Origin: Streptomyces sp. NBC_01485 | GTDB taxonomy: Bacteria; Actinomycetota; Actinomycetes; Streptomycetales; Streptomycetaceae | Direction: 5' to 3' | Assembly (NCBI RefSeq): GCF_036227125.1 | Contig: NZ_CP109435.1 | Coordinates: forward strand, 8,246,001-8,310,000 | DNA length: 64,000 nucleotides | Shown: piece after piece, positions 25,201 through 48,463 of the stretch | Layout: every line of letters starts with the position of its first letter | Position numbering within the stretch: position 1 is the stretch's first letter | Made by a program: the position numbers and the translations under genes | Notes under the pieces: generated by a model | What the model saw: only the letters and a program-made list of their open reading frames with translations | What the model was told of the DNA's origin: nothing | Databases searched by the model: none

Positions 25201-28200
25201 CCATCGCCCGGTGGTCGGCCACGGCAGCCGGTCCGATGCCGTCCGTGACATATCCCATCACCCTGTCGCCCACGGCGATGTCCGATACGCCGGCGCCGAC
25301 CTCCACGACCACTCCGGCGGCTTCCTGGCCCACCGGTAGCGGGCTGACGAAGGGTGTCTCCCGCTCCCCGCTGTGTGTGTCCCGCGTCGGCCGCACATGG
25401 GGCGCGGTCAACCCGGCGGCACGTAGGTCAAGGCGCAGCCGGCCGGTTTCCAGAGGTACGGTCGCGGCGGTGGACGCCCTGAAGCCGGGGGCGTCGGACA
25501 CGCCGTCCCGTGCGGTGTCCAACTGCCAGTCTCGCGCTCCCGGCGGCACCAGCCACCGGGGCGCACCACCTCGCGCCAGCCGGGGAACCAGGATGCCACC
25601 CTGCCGGATCGCGAGTTGCGGTTCGCCGGCCTCTGCCGCGGCGATCGCGGCGGGCAGCGCCTCCAACGATGCCGGTGTACTGTCCACGTCGATCAGGGTG
25701 AACCGATCCGGGTGTTCCGTTTCAGCCGTCCTGACCATCCCCCACACAGGAGCCGCGGCCAGGTCGGTGACATCCTCGCCCGGCCCTGCGGCCACTGCTC
25801 CTTCGGTGAGCACCACCAGCCGGGACGCTCCCCGCGTCTCGTCCCCGAGCCACTCCTGGAGCAGCTCGAGCATGTGGCGGGCCGTATCGGACGCGCTGTC
25901 CCCGAGGTCGTTCCCGAGAGAAGCGGTGCACCGGACGACGACCACGTCAGCGCGCGCTCGGCCGGCGGCGGCCGCCTCGCGCAGGGTCTCCAGATCGGCG
26001 AAGACCGGCGCACAGGCCGCTGTCCGGTCGGCCGTCGTGCGAAGGGAGGTGTCCTCGGCGCCGACCACGGCCCATCCCTGGGGGGACCGCGGTAGCCCGG
26101 CGGGGGGCAGCGGCTGCCAGTCGACGTGGAACATCAGCCGCTCGGCGGGATCTGATGCCTCCGCCAACCGGGTGGCGTCGACATCCCGCATGACCAGCGA
26201 CCGTACGGAGGCCACCGGTCGGCCCGCGCTGTCCGTCATGTCGATCTCGACGGCCCGGTCGCGGATCCGCCTGGCCCGGACACGCAGGAATGTGGCCCCC
26301 TCCGCGTGCAGCGACACCCCGTGCCAGGACGACGGCAGCAACAGCTCGTCCCCCACGGCGCCGGTGAAGGACGCCGCCTGGACGACCGCTTCCAGCAGGG
26401 CCGGATGCAGACCGAACCGTGCCGCCTCGTCGCGTCGCTCGGCCGGCACTTCGACCTCGGCCAGAACCTCCTCACCTCGCCGCCATACGGCACGCAGTCC
26501 ACGGAGCGCGGGACCGAATCCGTGTCCGCGTTCGGCGGCGTCGTCGTAGTAGTGCTCGATGTCCACAGCCCGGGCGTCGGCCGGCGGCCATCGGCCCGGC
26601 TCATCCACCGGGGGTCGGTCCGCCGAGCCGGTCCCGGCGGCCAGCAACGTTCCGGTCGCATGCCGAGTCCAGGGTTGCCCGGCCACCGCGTCGTCCGGCC
26701 GTGCGTACACACTCACAGGCCGCTGCCCGGAGTCCTGTGCCGTCCCGACGCGCACCTGCACTTGTACGCCGCCCCGCTCGGGCAGCACCAGCGGTGCCTC
26801 TGACGTCAGTTCCTCGACCAGTGGACAACCCACTTCGTCGCCTGCCCGCACCACCAGTTCCACGAACGCCGCACCGGACAACAGCACCACACCGGCCATC
26901 GAGTGGTCGGCCAGCCATGAATGAGTCCGCGGCGAGAGCCGTCCGGTCAGGAGCGTCTCACCCGACTCCGCGATCTCCACCGCGGCGCCCAGGAACGGAT
27001 GGTCCGTCGCGACGAGGCCCAGACCGGTCGGATCCCCGGCCGATGCCCGCGCGCTGTCCGCGGACCAGTAGCGCTCATGTTGGAACGCGTAGGTCGGCAG
27101 ATCGGCCGGGGCGCTGGGATGGTTGCCGGGGAACACCGCTTCCCAGTCGGGCGTCACTCCGTGGACGTACGCCTGTGCCAACCCGAACAGAAGCTGCTCG
27201 GTGTCGTTCTGACCGCGGCGCAACGACTCCACCACGGCTGCGTCGCCCGTCGTCGCCTCCGCCGTCTGCGCGACGGCCAGGCTCAGCACGGGATGTGGAC
27301 TGACCTCGACGAACACTCCGTACCCATGCTCCAGCATGGTCTCGGTGGCACGTTGGAACTCCACGGTCTCACGCAGGTTCCGGCACCAGTACTCCGCGTC
27401 CAACTCCGAGGTGTCCAGCACCCCGCCCGTCACGGTCGAGCAGAACACCACTTCTCCCGAGCGCGGAGCCACTGCGGCCAGCGTCTCCCTGAGCCGCCCG
27501 GCGACCGTCTCGACCTGTTTCGAATGCGCGCCGTAGTCCACCGGGATCAGCCGGGCCCGAATGCCCTCGGCCTCCAGGCGGGCCGTCAGTTCCCGTACGG
27601 CCTGTCCTTCCCCGGACACAACGGTCAGCGCCGGTCCGTTCACTGCGGCTGCCGAGATCCGTCCGCCCCACGCCGCCAGCCGCTTCTCCACTTCCGCCCG
27701 GCCCGCCATCACCGACGCCATCGCTCCCGCACCGGCCAGCTCCACCAAAGCCTGGCTCCGCAGCGCCACCACCCGTGCCGCGTCCTCAAGACTGAGCGCC
27801 CCCGCCACGCAGGCTGCGGCGATCTCACCCTGTGAGTGCCCCACCACCGCCATCGGCACCACTCCGTAGTGGCGCCAGACCTCTGCCAGCGACACCATCA
27901 CCGCCCACAGGGCGGGCTGCACCACATCGACCCGCGCCAGCGACGGTGCTCCGTCCTCTCCGCGCAGCACCGCTTCCAGGGACCACCGCACATGGGGTGC
28001 CAGCGCACGTTCACAGGCCGCTATCGATGCCGCGAACACCGGAGCGGACTTCAGCAGTGCCTGTCCCATGCCCTCCCACTGGGAGCCCTGCCCCGGGAAG
28101 ACCAGCACTGTCCCCGCGCCACCGGCCGCTGTGCCGGACACCAGGTTGGCCGCGGGTTCCCCCGCCTCCAGAGCCCGTAGCCCCGCAAGCGCCTCCGCCC

Positions 28201-29839
28201 GGCTCCTGGCCAGCACCACCGCGCGGTGTTCGAATGCCGTACGATGCCGCGCGAGCGCGTATCCGATGCCGGTCAGGTCCAGCTCGGGCTGTCGCTCCAC
28301 GAATCCGGCGAGCCGTCCCGCCTGAGCCCGCAACGCGGCCGGCGAATGCCCCGACACGACCCACGGCACGAGTCCGCCGAAGCCATCGGCGGCGAGACCG
28401 CCCGACGGGCCGGCCTGCGCGTCACCGCTCGTGCGGAGGATCACTCCGTCCGTCTCCGGGGCTTGTTCGACGATGAGATGGGCGTTGGTACCGCTCATGC
28501 CGAAGGCGGAGATCGCGGCGCGGCCCGGGCGCTCGCCGCTCGGCCACGGGACGGCTTCGGTCACCAGCCGCACCGCCCCCGCGGACCAGTCCACCTCGCG
28601 CGACGGCTCGTCCACATGCAATGTCGGCGGCACGACACCGTGTCCGAGTGCCATCACCATCTTGATCACACCCGCGACGCCCGACGCCGCAGCGGTGTGA
28701 CCGATGTTCGACTTCACCGAACCGAGCAGTATCGGCCCACCTGTCCGCTGCCCGTACGTCGCCAGCAGAGCCTGCGCCTCGATCGGGTCACCGAGCCTGG
28801 TGCCCGTACCGTGTGCCTCCACCACGTCGATGTCGTTCACCGTCAGTCTCGCGTTGGCCAGCGCTCGGCGGATCACCCTCTGCTGCGACGGACCGTTCGG
28901 CGCCATCAACCCGTTGGACGCCCCGTCCTGGTTGACCGCCGAACCCCGCACCACCGCCAGCACCCGGTGACCATGGCGACGCGCGTCCGACAACCGCTCC
29001 ACCAACAGCACTCCCACCCCCTCCGCCGGACCGAACCCGTCCGCGGCGGCGGCGAATGCCTTGCACCGGCCGTCCTCCGACAGCCCTCGCTGCTGACAGA
29101 ACGCCAGCCATATGGCGGGGGACGACAGGACGGTGGCCCCGCCGGCGAGCGCGAGTGAGCACTCACCTGCCCGCAGTGCCTGCACCGCCAGGTGCAGCGC
29201 CACCAACGACGACGAGCACGCCGTGTCCACGGTCACCGCCGGCCCCTCCAGGCCCAGGGCGTACGCCACTCGGCCCGAAGCGACACTGCCGGACTGGCCG
29301 AGCATCGTGTAGCCGTCGATGTCTTCCGGGGACCGCGCTCCTTCCGCGATGTGCTCACCGCCGGCCGTACCGACGAACACCGCGGTGTCGCTGCCCTTCA
29401 GGGACGTCGGATCGATACCCGCGTGCTCCAGCGCCTCCCAGGACACCTCCAGCAGGAGCCGCTGCTCCGGGTCCATCGCCGAAGCCTCCCGCGGTGAAAT
29501 CCTGAAGAATCCCGCGTCGAAGTCCCCAGCGTCGTACAAAAACCCTCCGGCGCGCACATAGAACGACCCCGGTCGGTCCGGATCTGGGTCGTACAACCTC
29601 TCCAGATCCCATCCCCGGTCCGCCGGAAACGGCCCCACGGCGTCCGCTCCAGAAGCCACCAATTCCCACAGCTCCTCCGGAGAGCCCACGCCCCCGGGAA
29701 AACGGCACCCCATACCCACGATCGCCACGGGTTCCGCCGAGGCCGAGAGCAACTGCTGGTTTTCGCGACGGAGTCGCTGCGTCTCGGCCACCGAGGCCCG
29801 CAATGCCTCGACGATCCGCTCGTTTGCCGCAGCCATCAT
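22208..29839 (-). CDS. Terminal PKS: KS-AT-DH*-ER*-KR*-ACP-thioester reductase
   Basis: About 2,543 residues; adjacent ATGs at 29839/29836 follow GCGAGG. An N-terminal coiled coil (about 5-32) is a class-1 docking helix. KS Cys208 (DTACSSS); AT Ser669 (GHSQGE, methylmalonyl-like) but with YGAH (about 768) where YASH is usual. The DH has HSMAGVVLLS (Pro changed to Ser) and Glu1150 in HPALLEA (Asp expected). The ER lacks the NFRDV motif and has ADGVGM for GGVGM. The KR has Cys1917 in place of the catalytic Tyr (AACAAAN). ACP Ser2101 (GFDSV). The C-terminal reductase has GATGFLG (about 2188) and YTQSK (about 2344), implying NAD(P)H-dependent release as an aldehyde or alcohol. Inference: the last extension leaves a beta-keto group. 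It probably receives the chain from the protein at 52,273-59,184. Confidence 0.9.
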   Translation of the reverse strand: MMAAANERIVEALRASVAETQRLRRENQQLLSASAEPVAIVGMGCRFPGGVGSPEELWELVASGADAVGPFPADRGWDLERLYDPDPDRPGSFYVRAGGFLYDAGDFDAGFFRISPREASAMDPEQRLLLEVSWEALEHAGIDPTSLKGSDTAVFVGTAGGEHIAEGARSPEDIDGYTMLGQSGSVASGRVAYALGLEGPAVTVDTACSSSLVALHLAVQALRAGECSLALAGGATVLSSPAIWLAFCQQRGLSEDGRCKAFAAAADGFGPAEGVGVLLVERLSDARRHGHRVLAVVRGSAVNQDGASNGLMAPNGPSQQRVIRRALANARLTVNDIDVVEAHGTGTRLGDPIEAQALLATYGQRTGGPILLGSVKSNIGHTAAASGVAGVIKMVMALGHGVVPPTLHVDEPSREVDWSAGAVRLVTEAVPWPSGERPGRAAISAFGMSGTNAHLIVEQAPETDGVILRTSGDAQAGPSGGLAADGFGGLVPWVVSGHSPAALRAQAGRLAGFVERQPELDLTGIGYALARHRTAFEHRAVVLARSRAEALAGLRALEAGEPAANLVSGTAAGGAGTVLVFPGQGSQWEGMGQALLKSAPVFAASIAACERALAPHVRWSLEAVLRGEDGAPSLARVDVVQPALWAVMVSLAEVWRHYGVVPMAVVGHSQGEIAAACVAGALSLEDAARVVALRSQALVELAGAGAMASVMAGRAEVEKRLAAWGGRISAAAVNGPALTVVSGEGQAVRELTARLEAEGIRARLIPVDYGAHSKQVETVAGRLRETLAAVAPRSGEVVFCSTVTGGVLDTSELDAEYWCRNLRETVEFQRATETMLEHGYGVFVEVSPHPVLSLAVAQTAEATTGDAAVVESLRRGQNDTEQLLFGLAQAYVHGVTPDWEAVFPGNHPSAPADLPTYAFQHERYWSADSARASAGDPTGLGLVATDHPFLGAAVEIAESGETLLTGRLSPRTHSWLADHSMAGVVLLSGAAFVELVVRAGDEVGCPLVEELTSEAPLVLPERGGVQVQVRVGTAQDSGQRPVSVYARPDDAVAGQPWTRHATGTLLAAGTGSADRPPVDEPGRWPPADARAVDIEHYYDDAAERGHGFGPALRGLRAVWRRGEEVLAEVEVPAERRDEAARFGLHPALLEAVVQAASFTGAVGDELLLPSSWHGVSLHAEGATFLRVRARRIRDRAVEIDMTDSAGRPVASVRSLVMRDVDATRLAEASDPAERLMFHVDWQPLPPAGLPRSPQGWAVVGAEDTSLRTTADRTAACAPVFADLETLREAAAAGRARADVVVVRCTASLGNDLGDSASDTARHMLELLQEWLGDETRGASRLVVLTEGAVAAGPGEDVTDLAAAPVWGMVRTAETEHPDRFTLIDVDSTPASLEALPAAIAAAEAGEPQLAIRQGGILVPRLARGGAPRWLVPPGARDWQLDTARDGVSDAPGFRASTAATVPLETGRLRLDLRAAGLTAPHVRPTRDTHSGERETPFVSPLPVGQEAAGVVVEVGAGVSDIAVGDRVMGYVTDGIGPAAVADHRAMVRMPADWSFTEAAAVPTTFLTAYYGLVDLAALRPGEAVLIHRAADGVGMAAVRLAQGLGAEVYGTAPREQWDILRALGLDEEHIFSSGEDGFVARFLASTGGRGVDLVLRPSPADPEDISPRLLPRGGRLLEIGRADVRDPDQVAGHRPEVRYQAYDLGPVGPEHAGRMLTEILDLLGPGTPQQLPVTAWDVRRAPEALRSIDETSSAAKIVLTLPPALDPRGTVLVTGGTGTLGRMVARQLVTAYRIRHLVLTSRNGPEAPGAAELCAELAELGAHATVTACDTADREALAAVLAGIPVERPLTGVVHVAGALDEGALETLTPRQLARVMAPKVRGAWNLHELTRGQNIAMFAMFSSASAVLGSVGGAACAAANAFLDALAHHRRARGLPATSMAWGPWEQVPCPTSPVSNADRAETGRPGCLAMSPRDGLALFDAAFRSGQPLLVPVALDFGVPPVGTRPPSMLRGLVRAPARRSAQASATDSVPSLARNLEGLSPREQHRAVVELVRTHAAVVLGHEHVPETARADADALPEHGAPATIGVDRRFSDLGFDSVTGVEFRNRLGALTGLRLAPTLVFDHPTLAELAAFLLGELRGSGQGAASGSPAVDFPAETRLADDIRPASEVRQVVEDPREVLLTGATGFLGAFLLRDLMRTTRARVHCLIRARDEADALVRLRANLEWYRIWDQVDPDRLTLVVGDLAEPALGLAPEHFDTLARTVDAVYHAGAAVNWVQPYTNLKAANVRGTEEILRLAARHRTVPVHYVSTLGVYVGRDTGGAPLRVADPTGPGDMLSTGYTQSKWVAEQIIGLARGRGLPVTVYRVGLIAGDEGTGACQTRDFVWLSLKGVLQVGAVPGDIPVAFPLMPVGYTSAAILYLSRRPGTANGTFHVCNHGGVTFREMIEELRARGYALPVRDPGTWRDLVTADPGNALLPLLDAFDVMAADPGAFSPAVDDSGTAAALAGSGIICPPADRELFRKHVDFFTEAGYFAPPGP

Positions 29840-30137
29840 GAACCTCGCTTCTCTGACAGACCGACAGTGAGACGACGAGTCGGAGCATCGTCCTCCCGGG
29901 CCTGGCCGGGTCGGGTACGTACGCCGTCACGGCGTCGTGCTCTTCTACGCGTGGACGGCTTCGAGGGCTGCAGAAGGAGATCGCCCGCGATCCAGAAAGG
30001 GAAAGAACGGAATAGCCGTCAGAAATGCTCAGCTGTATCAGATTTACTCGTGATCCCACCCTATTCGGAACCTGGCGAAGGCAGTTGGGCGAGGTCAGGG
30101 ATGCGTATAATGATGAGACGTCTGGTCCCCGTGCTAC
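29840..30137. other. Intergenic region upstream of the terminal PKS gene
   Basis: 298 bases between the regulator stop and the PKS start with no credible gene. It is less GC-rich than its surroundings and is long enough for a separate promoter for the terminal PKS gene, perhaps a target of the LuxR-type protein encoded just upstream. I saw no convincing inverted repeat. Confidence 0.4.
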
Positions 30138-31910
30138 TCATCGGGGGTCAATGTTTGCGACGCGTTTGGCCAGCTCCGCCCGGGTCTGAACGCCGAGTTT
30201 GCGATAGATTCGCGTGAGATGCTGACTCACGGTGCTCACGGTGATATGTAGATTACCGGCTATCTCCCGGTTGGTCTGCCCGAGGCCGACCAGCCTCGCG
30301 ACCCGGCGTTCGGCTCGGCTCAGCAACTTCGCCACATCGTGTTCGGCCTTGGCGTGCCCATTGGGTTGAGAGTCGAAACGACCGGCCTGGGCGCGGACCG
30401 CCTGATCCGCCGTACGTGGCAAGAGGCCCGTCGTCCACCGACCGAGCGCCTCCGCCGCCGCCTCCGAGGTCCGCGACGACACAAGCTCCTCCGGCTCTGG
30501 CGTCCTGCCGTCGCATCTGGGCGAACCGACCGCCCCCAGGACGGCGAGGGTTCCGGCCGCAGCACGGGTACGCACACCGCGGCCGGCAAGTGTGGCAACC
30601 ACACCGTTGGCGAGGTTGTCACCTGCAGCAGGCTCGGCCCCCAACCGGCTGTGGCCGGGGCCGTGCGACGGTTCGCCGTCGACACCGCCGAGCATCGTGT
30701 CGATGATTTTCTCCACCGGGCCGGTCCGCGTCGGTCGTTCCGGGTGCGGGACCGCTTCCGGAGCTGCCTGGCAGCCGTTCGCGCCGACCGCGTGGTGGAT
30801 CAGGCCGCTGCCCCACGACAAGGACCGAGCGGTGCCGTGGTTGGCTCGCGCGATGATCTCCGCCGTAATGAACACCGCCGTCTCCTCGGGAGTAAGAGCA
30901 CCGAGATCCAGACCGATCGGAACACACAGACGAGCCACCTGATCCTCGGGAACACCCGCCTCCCGCAGCAGATCGAGACGCCGTCGATGCGTACCCCGCG
31001 AACCCATCACACCCACATAACCGACCGGAAGCGCCAACGCCAGACGCAGCAACGGAACATCGAACTTCGCGTCATGGGTCAGCACACACACAGCGGTACG
31101 CGGATCGACACCGGTCGACGCCAGATAACGATGCGGCCAATCGGTCACGACCTCGTCGGCGTGCAGAGAACGGGCCACAGTGGCAGAGACCGGACGGGCG
31201 TCACATACCGTCACCCGGTAGCCGAGGAAGCTGCCCGCCCTGCTGAGGGTCCCGGTGAAATCGGTGGCACCGAAGATCAGCATACGAGGACGGGACACCC
31301 GGGCATGAACCACGACCGTCAACCGCCGCCCACCAGTGCCGCTCCCCGGGACCCCGGCAACTCCCGCCTCACCACCGACCTCGACCCGCTCGGTACGGCC
31401 CGCCCGCAGGACCCCAAGGGCACGAGCCACGACCGCCCGGTCCATGTTCCGCTCGCCCAGAGTGCCCTCAGCAGCCCCCTCACCTGGGACATGAAGCATA
31501 CGGCCGACCAACTCACCAGGACCGTCGACCACGTGAGCCACAGCCACAGCCACATCCCGCCCCGCAGCCACGGCACCGAGCGCGGCAACGAGCTGCGGCT
31601 CCGCAACAGGGTCCACACGCTGCACCAGCACATCGACCTCCCCGCCACAGGCCCGACCGACAGCCGAGGCATCCGAATTCGCGCAGTCGAAGCTGGCGCG
31701 GGCAGGTGGCTCTTTGCGCACAAGGACGCGTCGGCACAGTTTGTGCACGGCCTCTTCGACGCAGTCGCCGATCGCATTGCCCTCCGCATCCAAAGCCAGC
31801 GCGGTTCCGATCGGCAGGGGTGCACTGCCTCTGACACCGACAATGGTGGCGAGAGCGAAAGGACGGGCCGCACGGCACCACTCGTACAGCGTGTCCGCAA
31901 TTTTCAGCAT
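30138..31910 (-). CDS. XdhC-like domain fused to a LuxR-type DNA-binding domain
   Basis: A 590-residue protein in one uninterrupted frame. Residues 1-100 resemble the XdhC/CoxI N-terminal domain (VGVRGSAPLPIG, CGGEVDVLVQ), but the conserved GSVSGGCVE loop is shortened to GDCVE. Residues about 209-365 form the XdhC Rossmann domain (RMLIFGATDFTG, GVMGSRGTHRRR, PIGLDLGALTPEE). After a linker of about 160 residues, residues 530-590 are a clear LuxR/GerE helix-turn-helix (NREIAGNLHITVSTVSQHL). XdhC proteins normally serve xanthine-dehydrogenase maturation, yet no such enzyme is nearby. A pathway regulator with a reused sensor domain is inferred. It is the only regulator found in the island. Confidence 0.85.
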   Translation of the reverse strand: MLKIADTLYEWCRAARPFALATIVGVRGSAPLPIGTALALDAEGNAIGDCVEEAVHKLCRRVLVRKEPPARASFDCANSDASAVGRACGGEVDVLVQRVDPVAEPQLVAALGAVAAGRDVAVAVAHVVDGPGELVGRMLHVPGEGAAEGTLGERNMDRAVVARALGVLRAGRTERVEVGGEAGVAGVPGSGTGGRRLTVVVHARVSRPRMLIFGATDFTGTLSRAGSFLGYRVTVCDARPVSATVARSLHADEVVTDWPHRYLASTGVDPRTAVCVLTHDAKFDVPLLRLALALPVGYVGVMGSRGTHRRRLDLLREAGVPEDQVARLCVPIGLDLGALTPEETAVFITAEIIARANHGTARSLSWGSGLIHHAVGANGCQAAPEAVPHPERPTRTGPVEKIIDTMLGGVDGEPSHGPGHSRLGAEPAAGDNLANGVVATLAGRGVRTRAAAGTLAVLGAVGSPRCDGRTPEPEELVSSRTSEAAAEALGRWTTGLLPRTADQAVRAQAGRFDSQPNGHAKAEHDVAKLLSRAERRVARLVGLGQTNREIAGNLHITVSTVSQHLTRIYRKLGVQTRAELAKRVANIDPR

Positions 31911-32577
31911 GACGGGCCTTCCGTGAGGTGGATGACTGACGGGCCGTCACCGTGCATGAGGAAGCCGCGATGACGACCCTGGCTCCCGGCGGTGTGGCGT
32001 GACCGGCTGCGCAGGCGCTCAGCGCACTACGTCAGGATTGGGACTCGGTGGATCATGGCTCGGGGGTGAGTCGAGCGCGGCACACTGGTGTCATCGGGGT
32101 CGGGGCCGCCGTGCACCAACTCCTCCAGGAGCAGCCCGGCGGGACTCGTGAATCGGAGCGAGGCCGCCGAGCTCGCCGCGGAATTCCGTTAGTCGGGCGA
32201 CTCCGGCGGTCGATCGGTCCACGACGGCGGCGCGCAGTCGTCAGTGGCGAGGTTGTTCGGCAGGCCCACCCGGGAGGGCACCGTGACGAAGTCGTGGTCG
32301 GCGGCCAATGGCAGGCCGACTGCAGCAGCGCTGGTCGAGGAACCGCCGGTGTTCATGCCAGGGTTCGGGGAACACTCGCAGAATTCACCTCCTGACCCAT
32401 CTCAAGCAAGTCCAGTCTTATCAAGCTCCTTTCATGCCGGGCAAAGCGCACACCGTGACCGCGTCGAGGGTGGCTCCATGCCTCGCGGTCCGGGCGCGGC
32501 CGAACACAAGGGAAGCGCTCGCCCGTTGTGGAAGGATGTGAGGTACCAGCGCCGTGCTGCGCTGATTCAAGTTGCTC
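31911..32577. other. Intergenic region without recognisable gene
   Basis: 667 bases between the XdhC-LuxR gene and the FcoT-like gene. Short open frames exist on both strands but none shows a ribosome site plus family resemblance. It probably contains the promoter of the regulator gene. Decayed gene debris is possible. Confidence 0.4.
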
Positions 32578-33165
32578 CTACTCCCCGAACTTCCCCGGTG
32601 GCGGATTCATGATGGCGAGCCGAGCTTTTCCCTGACTTTTTCCACCGGACTCCTCCCAGAATCTACAGGTGGTGTCGATAAGAATCCAAGGGCCTTCTTC
32701 GATGCCCTCCCACTGCGAGGTTCCAACTATCTTCAGTTCCCCCCAAAATCTCTTTCCGTTCATTCGGCGCCGGAAGCTGCTGTGCAGATAGTCGATGATG
32801 AACATGTCCGGAAGCTGACGCTCCCAGAACTGCTCCATCGTCCAGCTGTCGAAAGGCTCAGCCACCCCTTCCTTCACCGACTTGGCAAGAATGTAGTACA
32901 CCATCTGGTTGTAGCAGATATTGAACTCAACCGCGTTGAAGTGACCGGTGTCATCGATATAACAGGACTCGGGTATTTCGAATGCGCAACGAATGCTTGA
33001 GATGGCATCTCCGCCGCTTTCCGTGGCCACTGACAGCTCTGCCGATTTCAAGTACCGACAGTTCGGCTTGTACGGAACGAGTACCTTTTCGAGGAGCTCC
33101 GCATCATTTTCGTGAACCACGCTTCCCTGGTCGGCAACAACCGTGGGAGGGGGCTGTGAACTCAT
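32578..33165 (-). CDS. ScoD/FcoT-family enzyme for isonitrile-lipid assembly
   Basis: A 195-residue hot-dog protein matching, from memory, mycobacterial FcoT (Rv0098) and Streptomyces ScoD: ESCYIDDTGHFNAVEFNICYN corresponds to the FcoT stretch with TGHFNAVE, and a C-terminal FWEESGGKSQGKARLAI follows. In isonitrile lipopeptide clusters this protein helps add glycine to the beta carbon of an alpha,beta-enoyl-ACP; it was first described as a long-chain acyl-CoA thioesterase. ATG 33165 has GAGGAG 7 bases upstream. It lies 54 bases after the three-module PKS stop, so is likely its operon partner. It is visibly less GC-rich than the PKS genes, suggesting separate acquisition. Confidence 0.85.
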   Translation of the reverse strand: MSSQPPPTVVADQGSVVHENDAELLEKVLVPYKPNCRYLKSAELSVATESGGDAISSIRCAFEIPESCYIDDTGHFNAVEFNICYNQMVYYILAKSVKEGVAEPFDSWTMEQFWERQLPDMFIIDYLHSSFRRRMNGKRFWGELKIVGTSQWEGIEEGPWILIDTTCRFWEESGGKSQGKARLAIMNPPPGKFGE

Positions 33166-33219
33166 CTCTACTCCTCGTTCCGGAGGGCGTGCTGACGGGG
33201 CGGCGGTTCGCTTCGGCGA

Positions 33220-47934
<14,715 letters not shown>

Positions 47935-48463
47935 CAAAGAAAGGGCAGACGGAATGAATTAGAGATGGCGAATGATATCGATCAGGACACTCGGAGCAAT
48001 TCAAAGCCGAAGGTAAATAAAGACCACGACCGCTTGGCTGCCGGCAGTACTCGAGGCGCTCAACCGGGAGTTCCCGCCCCCTCATCCCTCGTTGGCGATC
48101 ATAGGGACAGCACTCCACCTCGGCAAGATTACACATTGCACTTGTTCATGCACTGAAGGTAATCGATGCTGCTCGCATGACATGGGAAAGCGGATGGACT
48201 CAGTCAATTTAGGGGGTCCTAAACCGCCTGGGGCCGATTTACAGTGCCGAGTGCCACAGGCAGGATGGAGCGTGAGATGCCCACGGGGCTGACAGATGAA
48301 GCGCCCTGTCCATTGTTCCGGAATCGACACTGCGCCCCCCTCCCGAGTCGGCCATCGCCCACCCCTCCAATCGCCTGCCCGTTCGGGGCCGATCGGTTCT
48401 GGACCGAACAGCTCGCGACGTCGCAAGCGGATCGCGAGTCATCAAAATCCCAGGAGGATCACC
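47935..48463. other. Divergent control region between the PKS and the ScoE-like gene
   Basis: About 530 bases separating two divergent transcripts, noticeably richer in A+T than either gene. TTGCAC (48,136) with GTAATC 17 bases later is a weak plus-strand promoter candidate. A 63-codon open frame at 47,965-48,156 has no family resemblance and is not called. This is the best place to look for binding of the XdhC-LuxR protein. Confidence 0.45.

Noticed and set aside
47965..48156. A 63-codon plus-strand open frame in the PKS/ScoE-like divergent region
   Set aside because: No clear ribosome site, no family resemblance, and it occupies the likely control region.
48296..48463. An N-terminal extension of the ScoE-like protein
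   Set aside because: AGGAGG directly precedes ATG 48464 and the ScoE family begins there; the extension has no conserved residues.
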